Made by a program: the position numbers and the translations under genes. Shown here in pieces: positions 43,811 to 52,677 of a DNA stretch of 64,000 nucleotides. This DNA is from DATBAX01 sp963723765. GTDB taxonomy: Bacteria > Acidobacteriota > Terriglobia > Terriglobales > Acidobacteriaceae. The notes beneath the pieces were generated by a model, which did no database searches, was not told where the DNA came from, and was given only the letters and a program-made list of their open reading frames with translations. Position 1 is the stretch's first letter. Each line of letters opens with the position of its first letter. Location of the stretch: assembly GCA_963723765.1 (NCBI GenBank), contig CAVRSD010000002.1, positions 541,705-605,704 of the forward strand. Direction: 5' to 3'.

Positions 43811-44350
43811 TTACTTCGCTCCGGTCTTACCGACCTTCTTCTTCAAGCGCTCGCCGGAATACCGCACACCCTTATTCTTGTAGGGATCCGGTGGACGCAA
43901 GCTGCGCATTTCAGCGGCGACCTGACCGATCTTCTGGCGGTCAATTCCAGTCAGTGTCAACTTGGTTTGCTTGGCATCGACGACTGCGTCCACTCCCGAA
44001 GGCAGCGGATACTCGATCGGATGCGAGAAGCCCAGGCTGAACACCACCGTGTTTTTGCCCTTCATCTCAGCGCGATAGCCGATACCGACGATTTCCAGAT
44101 CGCGCACCCAGCCCTTGGTTACGCCTTCCACGGCATTGTTGACCAGGGCGCGGGCCAGTCCGTGGACTGCGGCCTGCGAATCGTTCTCGCGCAATGCCAC
44201 CAGATTGCCATCCTGCTTCTCGATGCGGATGCCTGTCGGCAGGTGAGTTTCCACCTTGCCCTTGGGTCCCTGCACGGTCACAGTATTGCCTTCGACCTTG
44301 AATGTAACTCCCTGGGGGAGCGGGATCGGCTTTTTTCCAATTCGTGACAT
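43811..44350 (-). CDS. rplF: 50S ribosomal protein L6
   Basis: 179 residues, two similar domains. MSRIGKKPIPLPQGV at the start, VQGPKGKVETHLP, and the conserved C-terminal IRSLRPPDPYKNKGVRYSGE-like segment (LRPPDPYKNKGVRYSGE). Lies near the sarcin-ricin loop and factor-binding site. Normal length. Confidence 0.97.
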   Translation of the reverse strand: MSRIGKKPIPLPQGVTFKVEGNTVTVQGPKGKVETHLPTGIRIEKQDGNLVALRENDSQAAVHGLARALVNNAVEGVTKGWVRDLEIVGIGYRAEMKGKNTVVFSLGFSHPIEYPLPSGVDAVVDAKQTKLTLTGIDRQKIGQVAAEMRSLRPPDPYKNKGVRYSGERLKKKVGKTGAK

Positions 44351-44388
44351 AGGTTAGCTCGTCGCTTCTTCTTAATCTTCAGCGCCAG

Positions 44389-44450
44389 AAGCTTCTAGCT
44401 TCTAGCTTCTAGCTAAGAGCCTCTAGCTAGCAGCTAGAAGCTAGTAGCAG
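44389..44450. repeat. Inverted heptad arrays, AGCTTCT type
   Basis: GCTTCTA-GCTTCTA-GCTTCTA-GCTAAGA-GCCTCTA-GCTAGCA-GCTAGAA-GCTAGTA-GC: the left half is the inverse complement of the right half, so the rpsH-rplF spacer can fold on itself. Confidence 0.85.
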
Positions 44451-44454
44451 TCTT

Positions 44455-44853
44455 CTACCAAACTTCGCAGAGAACTTCGCCGCCCAAGCCTTGCTTGCGG
44501 GCCTGGCGTCCCGTCATCACGCCGCGTGGCGTGGTCAGGATATTGATGCCCAGACCGCCGAGCACGCGCGGAATCTCGGTGCGCCGCACATAAACCCGGC
44601 ACCCTGGCCGGGAAACACGCGCTACATTCGAAATGACGGCTTCGTTATTGTTGCCGTATTTCAGATAGACGCGCAGGATCTTATGGCTTTCCTCTTCCGT
44701 CGCCTTGAAATTGGAGATGTAGCCCTCTTCTTTAAGAATGCGGGCAATCTCCAGCTTCAGCTTGGAAGCGGGAATATCAACTTTTTGATGGCGCGCATTG
44801 ATCGCGTTGCGAATGCGCGTCAACATGTCTGCGACCGGATCGGTCAAATTCAT
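44455..44853 (-). CDS. rpsH: 30S ribosomal protein S8
   Basis: 132 residues: MNLTDPVADMLTRIRNA, the central KVDIPASKLKLEIARILKEEGYI and the C-terminal LGGLGINILTTPRGVMTGRQARKQGLGGE region that binds helix 21 of 16S rRNA. In other bacteria S8 represses the spc operon. Confidence 0.97.
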   Translation of the reverse strand: MNLTDPVADMLTRIRNAINARHQKVDIPASKLKLEIARILKEEGYISNFKATEEESHKILRVYLKYGNNNEAVISNVARVSRPGCRVYVRRTEIPRVLGGLGINILTTPRGVMTGRQARKQGLGGEVLCEVW

Positions 44854-44997
44854 TCTTGCTTCTCCTCAATCGCCCGTTTGCTGCGCTCCGTCTTGCCGTG
44901 GAGCGTAGAACCTGCGGCGACGTGTTCCGCCGATCTCGAGCCTAGGCCCGCCATCGGCGATCGTTGCGGCACAGCCAAAAGCCATGCCCTTTCCGAA

Positions 44998-45225
44998 CTA
45001 CCAGGACGACTTCGAAACTCCAGGAATTTCGCCACGCAATGCCAAACTGCGGAAACACAAACGGCACAGTCCGAACTTGCGCAGAAACGCGCGCGGACGG
45101 CCGCAGACCTGGCAGCGGTTGTGCCGGCGCGTCGAAAATTTGGGCCTTGGCTCACCCTTGGCGCGCGCCTGCTCGAATTTCTTCTTGATGTTTGCGTCTT
45201 TGACTCTTTTTGCTGTCGTTGCCAT
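44998..45225 (-). CDS. rpsN: 30S ribosomal protein S14, zinc form
   Basis: 75 residues with CQVCGRP and CRLCFRS knuckles, so the short zinc-binding type. Its N-terminal part (TAKRVKDANIKKKFEQARAKGEPRPKFS) is about 14 residues longer than the 61-residue type Z of Bacillus. The 144-base spacer to rpsH holds no gene. Confidence 0.95.
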   Translation of the reverse strand: MATTAKRVKDANIKKKFEQARAKGEPRPKFSTRRHNRCQVCGRPRAFLRKFGLCRLCFRSLALRGEIPGVSKSSW

Positions 45226-45269
45226 GTATTCCTTTACTCAAAAACTTCTATCTCAAAATCACAAAAACT

Positions 45270-45902
45270 TTACGGCCGGAACGGCATACCCATATGCTTC
45301 AACAAAGCCATCCCATGACTATCATTGCGAGCCGTGGTCACGATGGTGACATTCATGCCCTTCTGTTTGTCCACCTTGGCATAATCAATCTCTGGGAAGA
45401 TCAACTGATCGTGCAGGCCCAAAGTGTAATTGCCGCGGCCATCGAACGACTTCGTTGACACTCCACGAAAGTCACGCACCCGGGCCAGCACCACACTCAC
45501 CAGCCGGTCATAAAATTCGTACATGCGATCGCCGCGTAAGGTGACCATCACACCAATCGGCATGTTTTCGCGCAACTTAAAAGCCGCGATCGATTTCTTC
45601 GCCCGCGTTACCACCGGCTTCTGGCCGGTGATCTGACCCAATTCGTTGACCGCGGGATCCATAAGCTTGGCATTCTGCGTGGCATCGCCCATACCCATGT
45701 TGATCACGATCTTGTGCAGATGCGGGACCGCCATCGGGTTCTTCAGATCGAATTCCTTCATCAGCGCAGGCGCGATTTCCTTGTGAAACCGCTCTTTCAG
45801 CCGCGGCGTTTCTTTGGCGCTGTGGCGCGCCGCTACGCCCGGCTTCGCTTCCGGCTTCTCGCTCGGTTTGGCTTTCTTCTCTTTTTGATTTTCTTTGGCC
45901 AT
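45270..45902 (-). CDS. rplE: 50S ribosomal protein L5 with N-terminal extension
   Basis: 210 residues; the core starts at PRLKERFHKEIAPALMKEF and includes PHLHKIVINMGMGDA, PVVTRAKKSIAAFKLRENMPIG and FRGVSTKSFDGRGNYTLG. In front is a ~33-residue Lys/Glu/Ala extension (AKENQKEKKAKPSEKPEAKP) not present in E. coli L5. L5 binds 5S rRNA and contacts P-site tRNA. Confidence 0.96.
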   Translation of the reverse strand: MAKENQKEKKAKPSEKPEAKPGVAARHSAKETPRLKERFHKEIAPALMKEFDLKNPMAVPHLHKIVINMGMGDATQNAKLMDPAVNELGQITGQKPVVTRAKKSIAAFKLRENMPIGVMVTLRGDRMYEFYDRLVSVVLARVRDFRGVSTKSFDGRGNYTLGLHDQLIFPEIDYAKVDKQKGMNVTIVTTARNDSHGMALLKHMGMPFRP

Positions 45903-45932
45903 AACTTTTATTGCCTTCTCTCACGGTTTCGG

Positions 45933-46008
45933 GAGCTTCCAGCTTCTAGCTGAAAATCGTTGTCCCGGTTCGTAAGCACCTTCAAATTCGTTGTTTCGCT
46001 AGAAGCTT
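45933..46008. repeat. Heptad repeat with distant inverse arm
   Basis: AGCTTCC-AGCTTCT-AGCTGAA (45,935-45,955) and an inverse arm GCTAGAAGCTTA at about 45,998-46,009, in the rplE-rplX spacer. A weaker member of the same repeat class; the right arm reaches the rplX stop. Confidence 0.55.
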
Positions 46009-46348
46009 ACTTATCCAGCGTCGTTCCACACTTCTTGCAAACCCGCACTTTATGGTCACCCTGGACCGCGTGGCCGATACGAACCGGGCCGCAGGTCGGG
46101 CAAACAATCTGCACGTTCGAAATCGCGATGCGGCTTTCCTGCTCGGCAATTCCGCCTTTGATATTCTTCTGCGGATTCGGGCGTACGTGCTTCTTCACGA
46201 TCATGACGTGCTCGACCAGGAGCTTGCTGTCTCCCGGAAACACGCGCAGGACGCGGCCTTCCTTGCCTTTGTCACGGCCAGTGATGACCTTGACCGTGTC
46301 GTTGCGCTTTAGATCCACTCGCGTATGTGCTCGGCTGACTGTCTTCAT
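46007..46348 (-). CDS. rplX: 50S ribosomal protein L24
   Basis: 113 residues: KOW motif at the front (RNDTVKVITGRDKGKEGRVL), VEHVMIVKKHVRPNPQ, then a C-terminal CPTCGP...CKKCGT zinc ribbon found in many L24. Early 50S assembly initiator near the exit tunnel. Confidence 0.96.
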   Translation of the reverse strand: MKTVSRAHTRVDLKRNDTVKVITGRDKGKEGRVLRVFPGDSKLLVEHVMIVKKHVRPNPQKNIKGGIAEQESRIAISNVQIVCPTCGPVRIGHAVQGDHKVRVCKKCGTTLDK

Positions 46349-46389
46349 TTCAATTCTCGGTTCCCAGTTAATCGTCTTAAGATGTTGAA

Positions 46390-46761
46390 CTAAATTACTT
46401 CCGGCGCCAGCGACACAATCTTCAAGAACTTCTTTTCGCGAAGTTCACGGGCCACCGGCCCGAAGACGCGCGTTCCGACTGGCTCCCCGGTTTCGTTGAT
46501 CAGGACAGCGGCATTCTGGTCAAAGCGAATATACGTCCCGTCGCGCCGGCGATATTCCTTGCGGGTGCGAACGATGACCGCCTTCACCACCGTGCCTTTC
46601 TTAACTTGTCCATCGGGCGAAGCTTCTTTCACGCTGGCGGTGATGGTATCTCCCAGACCGGCGCGTAATCCGGTCGAACCACCTAGCGGCAAAATCATTT
46701 GCAGCTTGCGAGCACCGGAATTATCGGCGACATCGAGCCAGCTTCTCATCATTAACGCCAT
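46390..46761 (-). CDS. rplN: 50S ribosomal protein L14
   Basis: 123 residues, the standard length. DVADNSGARKLQMI and GTRVFGPVARELREKKFLKIVSLAPEVI are the family signature ends. Contacts L19 and 16S rRNA at bridge B8. Confidence 0.97.
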   Translation of the reverse strand: MALMMRSWLDVADNSGARKLQMILPLGGSTGLRAGLGDTITASVKEASPDGQVKKGTVVKAVIVRTRKEYRRRDGTYIRFDQNAAVLINETGEPVGTRVFGPVARELREKKFLKIVSLAPEVI

Positions 46762-46790
46762 AAATCAGTCTCCCTGTGGGCCAGCAGCGG

Positions 46791-47111
46791 TTAAGCTTTT
46801 ACTTCTGCTGCCGTGTGCTCCGGCACCAACGCAGTCTTGCGGACAATTTCCTTCAAACGCCAGCGCTTCAGCTTCGAAAGCGGCCGCGATTCCTCGAGAC
46901 GCACCACGTCGCCAACGTGGGCTTGGTTCGTTTCGTCATGGGCATAGAACTTCTTGCCCTTGGAAACCACGCGTCCGTAGAAGGCATGCGACTTCTTGCG
47001 CACCACTTCGACGACGATCGTTTTCTTCATGCGGTTGGAAACCACTTCGCCAACCACTTCCTTGCGCCGCCCTGCGGCCGCCGGGACCTGCTGTGGGTTT
47101 GTCTCGGGCAT
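46791..47111 (-). CDS. rpsQ: 30S ribosomal protein S17
   Basis: 106 residues against the usual ~84. Core: GEVVSNRMKKTIVVEVVRK, YGRVVSKGKKFYAHDE, GDVVRLEESRPLSKLKRWRLKEIV. Extra residues lie at the N-terminus (PETNPQQVPAAAGRRK) and a short Ala-rich end. Start overlaps the rpmC stop by one base (TAATG). Confidence 0.96.
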   Translation of the reverse strand: MPETNPQQVPAAAGRRKEVVGEVVSNRMKKTIVVEVVRKKSHAFYGRVVSKGKKFYAHDETNQAHVGDVVRLEESRPLSKLKRWRLKEIVRKTALVPEHTAAEVKA

Positions 47112-47323
47112 TACTTCTTCTCCGTCTTGCCGGCTGCAATTTCACGTTCGCGGGCGATGGTCTGCACGCGCGCGATGTCCTTGCGCAGGCCGCGCATCTT
47201 CTTCAAGCTTTCGGTCTGTCCCATATTGAGCTGGAACTTCAGCTTGAAGAGTTGACCGCTGAGGTCACCCTCCTGGTGGCGAAGTTCCTCGTCGGTCAGG
47301 TTGCGAACTTTTTCCGGTTTCAT
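47111..47323 (-). CDS. rpmC: 50S ribosomal protein L29
   Basis: 70 residues, two long helices: VRNLTDEELRHQEGDLSGQLFKLKFQLNMGQ and KKMRGLRKDIARVQTIARERE. Exit-tunnel protein and part of the signal recognition particle docking site. Overlaps rpsQ by one base. Confidence 0.95.
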   Translation of the reverse strand: MKPEKVRNLTDEELRHQEGDLSGQLFKLKFQLNMGQTESLKKMRGLRKDIARVQTIAREREIAAGKTEKK

Positions 47324-47368
47324 AAGTCAGTTCTCAGTTTCTAAAAATCTGTTCTAGATGCGCTGTCT

Positions 47369-47788
47369 TTAATGTGCAGCTGACTCGCGCTTCACGAAGC
47401 GCGTGCGCAGCGGCAGTTTATGAGACGCCAGGCGCATCGCCTCGGTAGCGTCCGCCACCGTCACGCCTTCCATCTCAAACAAAATCTTGCCGGGACGCAC
47501 TACGCAAACCCAGTGGTCCGGAGCTCCCTTGCCTTTACCCATACGGGTTTCGGCCGGCTTCTTGGTCACGGGCTTGTCCGGAAACAGACGGATCCAAATC
47601 TTGCCGCCACGTTTCACGAAACGGGTCATGGCCACGCGGCTGGCTTCGATCTGCCGGTCGGTAATCCAGCCAGGCTCGAGCACCTTCAGCCCGAAATCTC
47701 CGAAAGCCAGCTCGCTGCCGCGCCATGCTTTGCCGCACATGCGTCCGCGCTGCTGCTTGCGGTACTTAACTTTCTTTGGCATCAACAT
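47369..47788 (-). CDS. rplP: 50S ribosomal protein L16
   Basis: 139 residues. MPKKVKYRKQQRGRM, GSELAFGDFGLKVLEPGWIT, RFVKRGGKIWIRLFPDKPVT and GKGKGAPDHWVCVVRPGKILFEM are typical. The start may be the upstream ATG (MLMPKK): AGGAC followed by TGATTTT before that ATG is identical in spacing to rpmJ. The family start at MPKK lies two codons later. Confidence 0.95.
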   Translation of the reverse strand: MLMPKKVKYRKQQRGRMCGKAWRGSELAFGDFGLKVLEPGWITDRQIEASRVAMTRFVKRGGKIWIRLFPDKPVTKKPAETRMGKGKGAPDHWVCVVRPGKILFEMEGVTVADATEAMRLASHKLPLRTRFVKRESAAH

Positions 47789-47794
47789 AAAATC

Positions 47795-47823
47795 AGTCCT
47801 CGGCCGTTGGCCGTTAGCCTTTC
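47795..47823. repeat. Short heptad array upstream of rplP
   Basis: GTCCTCG-GCCGTTG-GCCGTTA-GCCTTTC in the rpsC-rplP spacer. The proximal unit gives GAGGA as Shine-Dalgarno in transcript sense. Confidence 0.7.
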
Positions 47824-47825
47824 GC

Positions 47826-48488
47826 TTAGAACGCGCCCGCTTGCTGCGATTCGCGTTTCTTGGCCGGCAAAATTTCGCCGCGATAAATCCAGGTCTTCAC
47901 GCCGATGACGCCATAAGTCGTGCGCGCCTCGGTGAAACCGTAATCGATGTCCGCGCGCAGCGTGTGCAACGGCAAACGCCCTTGCAGATACCATTCCGAA
48001 CGGGCGATTTCATTTCCGTTCAGACGTCCGCTCACTCGCACCTTGATTCCCTTGCATCCGAAACGCAACGCGGAATCCACCGACTTGCGCATGGCGCGGC
48101 GGAAACCAACCCGCTTTTCGAGCTGCAGCGCAATCGACTCCGAAACCAATTGCGCATCGAGTTCAGGCTTGTGCACTTCCTGAATGTCGACAAACACTTC
48201 GCGGCCGGTGCGCTTCTGCACATCCGCCTTGAGTTTGTCGATTTCGGCGCCCTTGCGTCCGATGATGATGCCCGGACGCGCAGTCTTGATGATGACGCGC
48301 AGCTTGTTGCCCGGACGCTCGATTTCAATCGAGCTGACACCCGCCGACTTGAGCTTGTCCTTCAGCTCAGCCTTCAGCTTGATATCTTCGAGCAACAGCT
48401 TGTCGTAATCCTTTTCGACAAACCAACGCGACTTCCACGGCTTGGTGTAGCCGAGGCGAAAACCATAAGGATGGACTTTTTGTCCCAT
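47826..48488 (-). CDS. rpsC: 30S ribosomal protein S3
   Basis: 220 residues: MGQKVHPYGFRLGYTKPWKS, KH domain with GIIIGRKGAEIDKLKADVQ and the C-terminal domain EWYLQGRLPLHTLRADIDYGF. Part of the mRNA entry channel and helicase function of the ribosome. Confidence 0.97.
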   Translation of the reverse strand: MGQKVHPYGFRLGYTKPWKSRWFVEKDYDKLLLEDIKLKAELKDKLKSAGVSSIEIERPGNKLRVIIKTARPGIIIGRKGAEIDKLKADVQKRTGREVFVDIQEVHKPELDAQLVSESIALQLEKRVGFRRAMRKSVDSALRFGCKGIKVRVSGRLNGNEIARSEWYLQGRLPLHTLRADIDYGFTEARTTYGVIGVKTWIYRGEILPAKKRESQQAGAF

Positions 48489-48531
48489 GATGCTCCTAAA
48501 AGTAATGCTCCTAACAATTGCTTCTTAAAAC

Positions 48532-49050
48532 CTACTTGCTCGATCCTGCGAATTTCTTTTTGTTCTTCTGCTTCGCTTCCTGCTTGCTCTTGCCAGCCGG
48601 GCCTTTCGGCTTGTTCTTGGACGTCCGAGCCTTCGCTTTTCCCGAAGTCCTGCCACTCGTGCGCTCTTCACCGACCACAGTGGCGACCGATTCTCCGCTC
48701 TTATTGCGTTCTGCCAGCGAAATTTCGATGTGCGAAATGCGCCGCACGTATCGGAAAGCCCGGCCCATCGGCGCGGGACGAATCCGCTTCATCCGCGGCC
48801 CATCGTTGGCGACAGCGCTCTTCACGTACAAGCTATCGATATCGACGTCGAGGTTCTTTTCGCCGCTCAAATAGTTGGCGTTTTCCAATGCCGATCGCAG
48901 CAGTTTTTCAATCGTGGCCGCGACGCGCTTCTTGGTAAACACCAAAGTGTTCAGCGCATCTTCCACGCGGCGGCCCTTGATCAAATCAAGCACCAGCCGC
49001 GCCTTCTGTGGCGAGACGCGCATGTAACGGGCTTCAGCTCGAAATTCCAT
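48532..49050 (-). CDS. rplV: 50S ribosomal protein L22 with long basic tail
   Basis: 172 residues against the usual ~110. Core: RYMRVSPQKARLVLDLIKG, TIEKLLRSALENANYL, DSLYVKSAVANDGPRMKRIRP and RRISHIEISLAE. Beyond it is a 60-residue Lys/Ser/Gly-rich tail (SGKAKARTSKNKPKGPAGKS...). L22 lines the exit tunnel; the tail would face the ribosome surface or 23S rRNA. Confidence 0.96.
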   Translation of the reverse strand: MEFRAEARYMRVSPQKARLVLDLIKGRRVEDALNTLVFTKKRVAATIEKLLRSALENANYLSGEKNLDVDIDSLYVKSAVANDGPRMKRIRPAPMGRAFRYVRRISHIEISLAERNKSGESVATVVGEERTSGRTSGKAKARTSKNKPKGPAGKSKQEAKQKNKKKFAGSSK

Positions 49051-49062
49051 ATTTCGTTCCCT

Positions 49063-49401
49063 TTATGCCTTCGGCGCCGCCGACGATACGGCCCCGGGCC
49101 CACCCGGCGCGCCGGCCGGCTTGGCTGCCGTTTCTGTTGCCGCCCGCATGGAGTGGCCCTTGAACTGGCGGGTAAAACTGAACTCGCCGAGTTTGTGGCC
49201 GACCATGTTTTCGGTGACGTACACCGGAATAAACTTTTTGCCGTTATGCACCGCGATGGTATGACCCACCATCTCGGGGATGACGGTCGAGCGCCGCGAC
49301 CAGGTGCGCAGCACCTTCTTCTCGTTGCGCGCGTTCATTCCGTCCACCTTGAGCTGCAGGTGGGCATCGATGAACGGCCCTTTTTTGGTTGAACGTGCCA
49401 T
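49063..49401 (-). CDS. rpsS: 30S ribosomal protein S19
   Basis: 112 residues; ARSTKKGPFIDAHLQLKVDG, WSRRSTVIPEMVGHTIAVHNG and HKLGEFSFTRQFKGHS are diagnostic. A ~20-residue Ala/Gly/Pro-rich tail extends beyond the usual 92. Located in the 30S head. Confidence 0.96.
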   Translation of the reverse strand: MARSTKKGPFIDAHLQLKVDGMNARNEKKVLRTWSRRSTVIPEMVGHTIAVHNGKKFIPVYVTENMVGHKLGEFSFTRQFKGHSMRAATETAAKPAGAPGGPGAVSSAAPKA

Positions 49402-49407
49402 AAATCG

Positions 49408-49482
49408 CTCTCAGCTTTCGGCTGTCAGCTTTCAGCTTGTAGCTCTTTCAATCTTGAGCTTCTAGCTTCCAGCTTCCAGCTA
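49408..49482. repeat. Heptad array, AGCTTTC type
   Basis: TCAGCTT-TCGGCTG-TCAGCTT-TCAGCTT-GTAGCTC, a short gap, then GAGCTTC-TAGCTTC-CAGCTTC-CAGCTAA. Both halves run in the same sense here, unlike most arrays. It fills the rplB-rpsS spacer. Confidence 0.8.
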
Positions 49483-49499
49483 AATCTCTTTACTACCGA

Positions 49500-50327
<828 letters not shown>

Positions 50328-50330
50328 AAT

Positions 50331-50392
50331 CAGCTCTTAGCTTCTAGCTGCTGGCTTCTAGCTTTTGGCTAGGAGCTAGAAGCTAGTCAGCT
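50331..50392. repeat. Inverted heptad arrays, AGCTTCT type
   Basis: AGCTCTT-AGCTTCT-AGCTGCT-GGCTTCT-AGCTTTT-GGCTAGG-AGCTAGA-AGCTAGT. The left part pairs with the right part (TTCTAGCT with AGCTAGAA). It lies between rplW and rplB. Confidence 0.85.
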
Positions 50393-50396
50393 TCTT

Positions 50397-50690
50397 TTAC
50401 AAATTCTGTGCGTACTCCGGCATCTTTTCGCCGCTCTTCAGGCGTACAAATGCTTTCTTCCAATCGGGACGATAACCGGCAAACTTGCCGCGGCGGCGCT
50501 CTTTTCCCGGAAATACTGCGGTGCGTACGGAATGCACCTTGACCTTGAAAATGCTTTGCACGGCCTGCTTGATCTCGGTCTTGGTTGCGGCCGTGGCTAC
50601 CTGGAACACCAGGGTGTTCTGGTTTTCCTTGATGGCCAGACCTTTTTCCGTAATCACTGGACGATGAAGAATTTGATATGCGGATTTCAT
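50397..50690 (-). CDS. rplW: 50S ribosomal protein L23
   Basis: 97 residues: HRPVITEKGLAIKENQNTLVFQV, TKTEIKQAVQSIFKVKVHSV and AFVRLKSGEKMPEY. Exit-tunnel docking site for trigger factor and SRP. Its ATG overlaps the rplD stop (TGATG), implying coupled translation. Confidence 0.96.
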   Translation of the reverse strand: MKSAYQILHRPVITEKGLAIKENQNTLVFQVATAATKTEIKQAVQSIFKVKVHSVRTAVFPGKERRRGKFAGYRPDWKKAFVRLKSGEKMPEYAQNL

Positions 50691-51436
50691 CAGGCCACCT
50701 CCGCCGCTTTGTCTTTATCCTGCCGCGTTCGACGTCGAGGAGAAGCCGCCGACTTCTTCGGCTTTTCGCCTTCGTCTGCGTCTTTCTTGTGCTGCCGTTT
50801 CGAAAGCGTGCTCTTCAGCGAAATTTGCAGCTTTTCAATCGCCGGCTGCGAGAAGATCGCCCGGTCGTAACGCAAAAGATGATATGGATGCACTTCGTTG
50901 GCATTCACCAGTTCCGCGCCCGCCAGGTTGCGCGTACTCAAGTCCAGATTATGATTCTCGCGTTTTGGCACTTCGACGATCAAAACCGTTTTATCGACTT
51001 TCAACTTGTCGAGCGCTTCGCGAAATAATTTCGTCTTGGGCTCTTTCATTTCGAAGGTGTTGACGATGATCAATTTCCCATCGGCAAACTTCGAAGCCAA
51101 AGCCGAACGCAATGCCCCCAGCAATTTCTTGCGCGGAAACGTGTAATCGTAAGACCTTGGCTGCGGTCCGTGTACCGTACCGCCATGACGCCACAGAGGT
51201 GAACGGATCGAGCCAACACGGGCGCGTCCAGTGCCCTTCTGCTTCCACAGCTTCTTGCCCGCTCCAGAGACCAGTTTCTTGTTCTTGGTGGCGTGAGTGC
51301 CGGCGCGTTGTGCGGCGCGGTAGTGTTTCACCGCTTCCCACAGCAAGTCCTCGTTGACCGCGCCGAATATTTCATCGGCGAGTTCGAGGGTGCCAACCTT
51401 GGCCCCGCTCAAATTGTGAATGTCGATGTTTGCCAT
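50690..51436 (-). CDS. rplD: 50S ribosomal protein L4 with basic tail
   Basis: 248 residues against ~205. Core: KVGTLELADEIFGAVNEDLL, the internal loop KLWKQKGTGRARVGSIRSPLWRHGGTV that reaches the tunnel constriction, and LDLSTRNLAGAELVNANEVHPYHLLRYD. The last ~45 residues are Lys/Arg/Asp-rich. In E. coli L4 represses the S10 operon; whether this holds here is unknown. Confidence 0.96.
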   Translation of the reverse strand: MANIDIHNLSGAKVGTLELADEIFGAVNEDLLWEAVKHYRAAQRAGTHATKNKKLVSGAGKKLWKQKGTGRARVGSIRSPLWRHGGTVHGPQPRSYDYTFPRKKLLGALRSALASKFADGKLIIVNTFEMKEPKTKLFREALDKLKVDKTVLIVEVPKRENHNLDLSTRNLAGAELVNANEVHPYHLLRYDRAIFSQPAIEKLQISLKSTLSKRQHKKDADEGEKPKKSAASPRRRTRQDKDKAAEVA

Positions 51437-51454
51437 TGTCTTAATTCCTGATTC

Positions 51455-52192
51455 CTACTTGCCTTTTTGCGCGCGCTTGGCGGCCTTCAACGGATCGACA
51501 GTCGCAGATCCGGCAAATCCGCGGCGTTCTCTGGGTGGCTTCTTGGCCTTGGTAATCACCAGATATCCGCCATTCGGGCCGGGTACGCTGCCTTCCACGA
51601 TCAACAAATTGTCTTCGTTCTCGATACCCAGCACACGCAGGTTGCGGACGGTCACGCGGTCCACGCCCATGTGTCCCGACATGCGCATGCCTTTAAAGAC
51701 ACGCGACGGAAATGCTGAAGATCCGATCGAACCGGTAACTTGGAACATCGAACCGTGCGACTTCGGACCACCGGCAAAATGATGACGCCGGACCACGCCG
51801 GCGAAACCACGTCCCTTGCTGATTCCGACTACGTCAACGAATTTTTCGCCGTCAAAAATATCAACCAGGATCCGATCCCCGGCCTTGATGTTGCCGTCAG
51901 TGCCCGGCTCGGCTTTTTCGTCAATCTCGACTGGCACTTCGCGCGAAAACTTAATGGGCGGCAAATTGTGCTTGCCGAGATGCCCCTTCATCGGCTTGGT
52001 CAGGCGCGACTCTTTCACGAATTCCACCAGACCAATCTGCGCGGCAGTGTATCCGTCCTTGGTCTGGGTCTTGTGTTGCGTGACCACGCACGGCCCAGCC
52101 TGCAGAACCGTCGCGGGATGCACGTCACCCTTCGCGTCGAAGAGCTGCGTCATGCCGACTTTTTTTCCTAAGATTCCCGTTACTTTTGCCAT
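51455..52192 (-). CDS. rplC: 50S ribosomal protein L3
   Basis: 245 residues: ILGKKVGMTQLFDAKGDVHP, GISKGRGFAGVVRRHHFAGGPKSHGS, then the C-terminal LIVEGSVPGPNGGYLVITKAKK. A short Lys-rich extension ends the protein. Among the first proteins of 50S assembly. Confidence 0.96.
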   Translation of the reverse strand: MAKVTGILGKKVGMTQLFDAKGDVHPATVLQAGPCVVTQHKTQTKDGYTAAQIGLVEFVKESRLTKPMKGHLGKHNLPPIKFSREVPVEIDEKAEPGTDGNIKAGDRILVDIFDGEKFVDVVGISKGRGFAGVVRRHHFAGGPKSHGSMFQVTGSIGSSAFPSRVFKGMRMSGHMGVDRVTVRNLRVLGIENEDNLLIVEGSVPGPNGGYLVITKAKKPPRERRGFAGSATVDPLKAAKRAQKGK

Positions 52193-52252
52193 TTCCCTTT
52201 TCTCCGCTCATCCAGCTTGGCTTTCTGCCATTGGCTGGTGCTTTTGAATTCT

Positions 52253-52270
52253 GAAAGCTGAGAGCTGACC
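52253..52270. repeat. Short heptad remnant
   Basis: GAAAGCT-GAGAGCT-GACC before the rpsJ stop, a two-to-three unit remnant of the AGCTNNN class. Confidence 0.45.
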
Positions 52271-52272
52271 GC

Positions 52273-52602
52273 CTACTTATGTTCCTTGCCGAATGCCTTG
52301 ATCTCAACGTCCACTCCCGCAGGAAGATCGAGCTTCATCAGCGCGTCCACCGTTTGCGGCGTGGGATCGAGAATATCGAGCAGCCGCTTATGCGTGCGGA
52401 TCTCGAACTGCTCGCGTGACTTCTTATCTACGTGCGGCGAACGCAGCACGCAGTATTTATTTTTCATCGTGGGCAATGGAATCGGGCCCGCGATTTGTGC
52501 GCCGGTGCGCTTGGCAGTTTCGACAATCTCATTCGTCGATTGATCGAGAATGCGGTAGTCGTAAGCCTTCAACCGGATGCGAATTTTTTCGTTTCCTATC
52601 AC
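52273..52602 (-). CDS. rpsJ: 30S ribosomal protein S10
   Basis: 109 residues from a GTG start (MIGNEKIRIRLKAYDYRILD), supported by AGAGAGAG a few bases upstream and by the family's fixed opening. GPIPLPTMKNKYCVLRSPHVDKKSREQFE is the conserved loop. S10 is also NusE, the NusB partner in antitermination. First gene of the S10 set, joined directly to tuf. Confidence 0.95.
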   Translation of the reverse strand: MIGNEKIRIRLKAYDYRILDQSTNEIVETAKRTGAQIAGPIPLPTMKNKYCVLRSPHVDKKSREQFEIRTHKRLLDILDPTPQTVDALMKLDLPAGVDVEIKAFGKEHK

Positions 52603-52677
52603 TTTTCTCTCTCTGACCCCTCCCGCTTGCGGGAGGAAAGAACTGGCGGCAAGCTGCAAGCCGCGTTTGATTTTTAA

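Noticed and set aside
38089..44450. Heptad arrays considered as CRISPR
   Set aside because: Units are 7 bp without unique spacers, and there are no cas genes.
47487..48938. 483-codon plus-strand frame across rplP, rpsC and rplV
   Set aside because: Spans three ribosomal genes on the other strand and has low-complexity sequence without family features.
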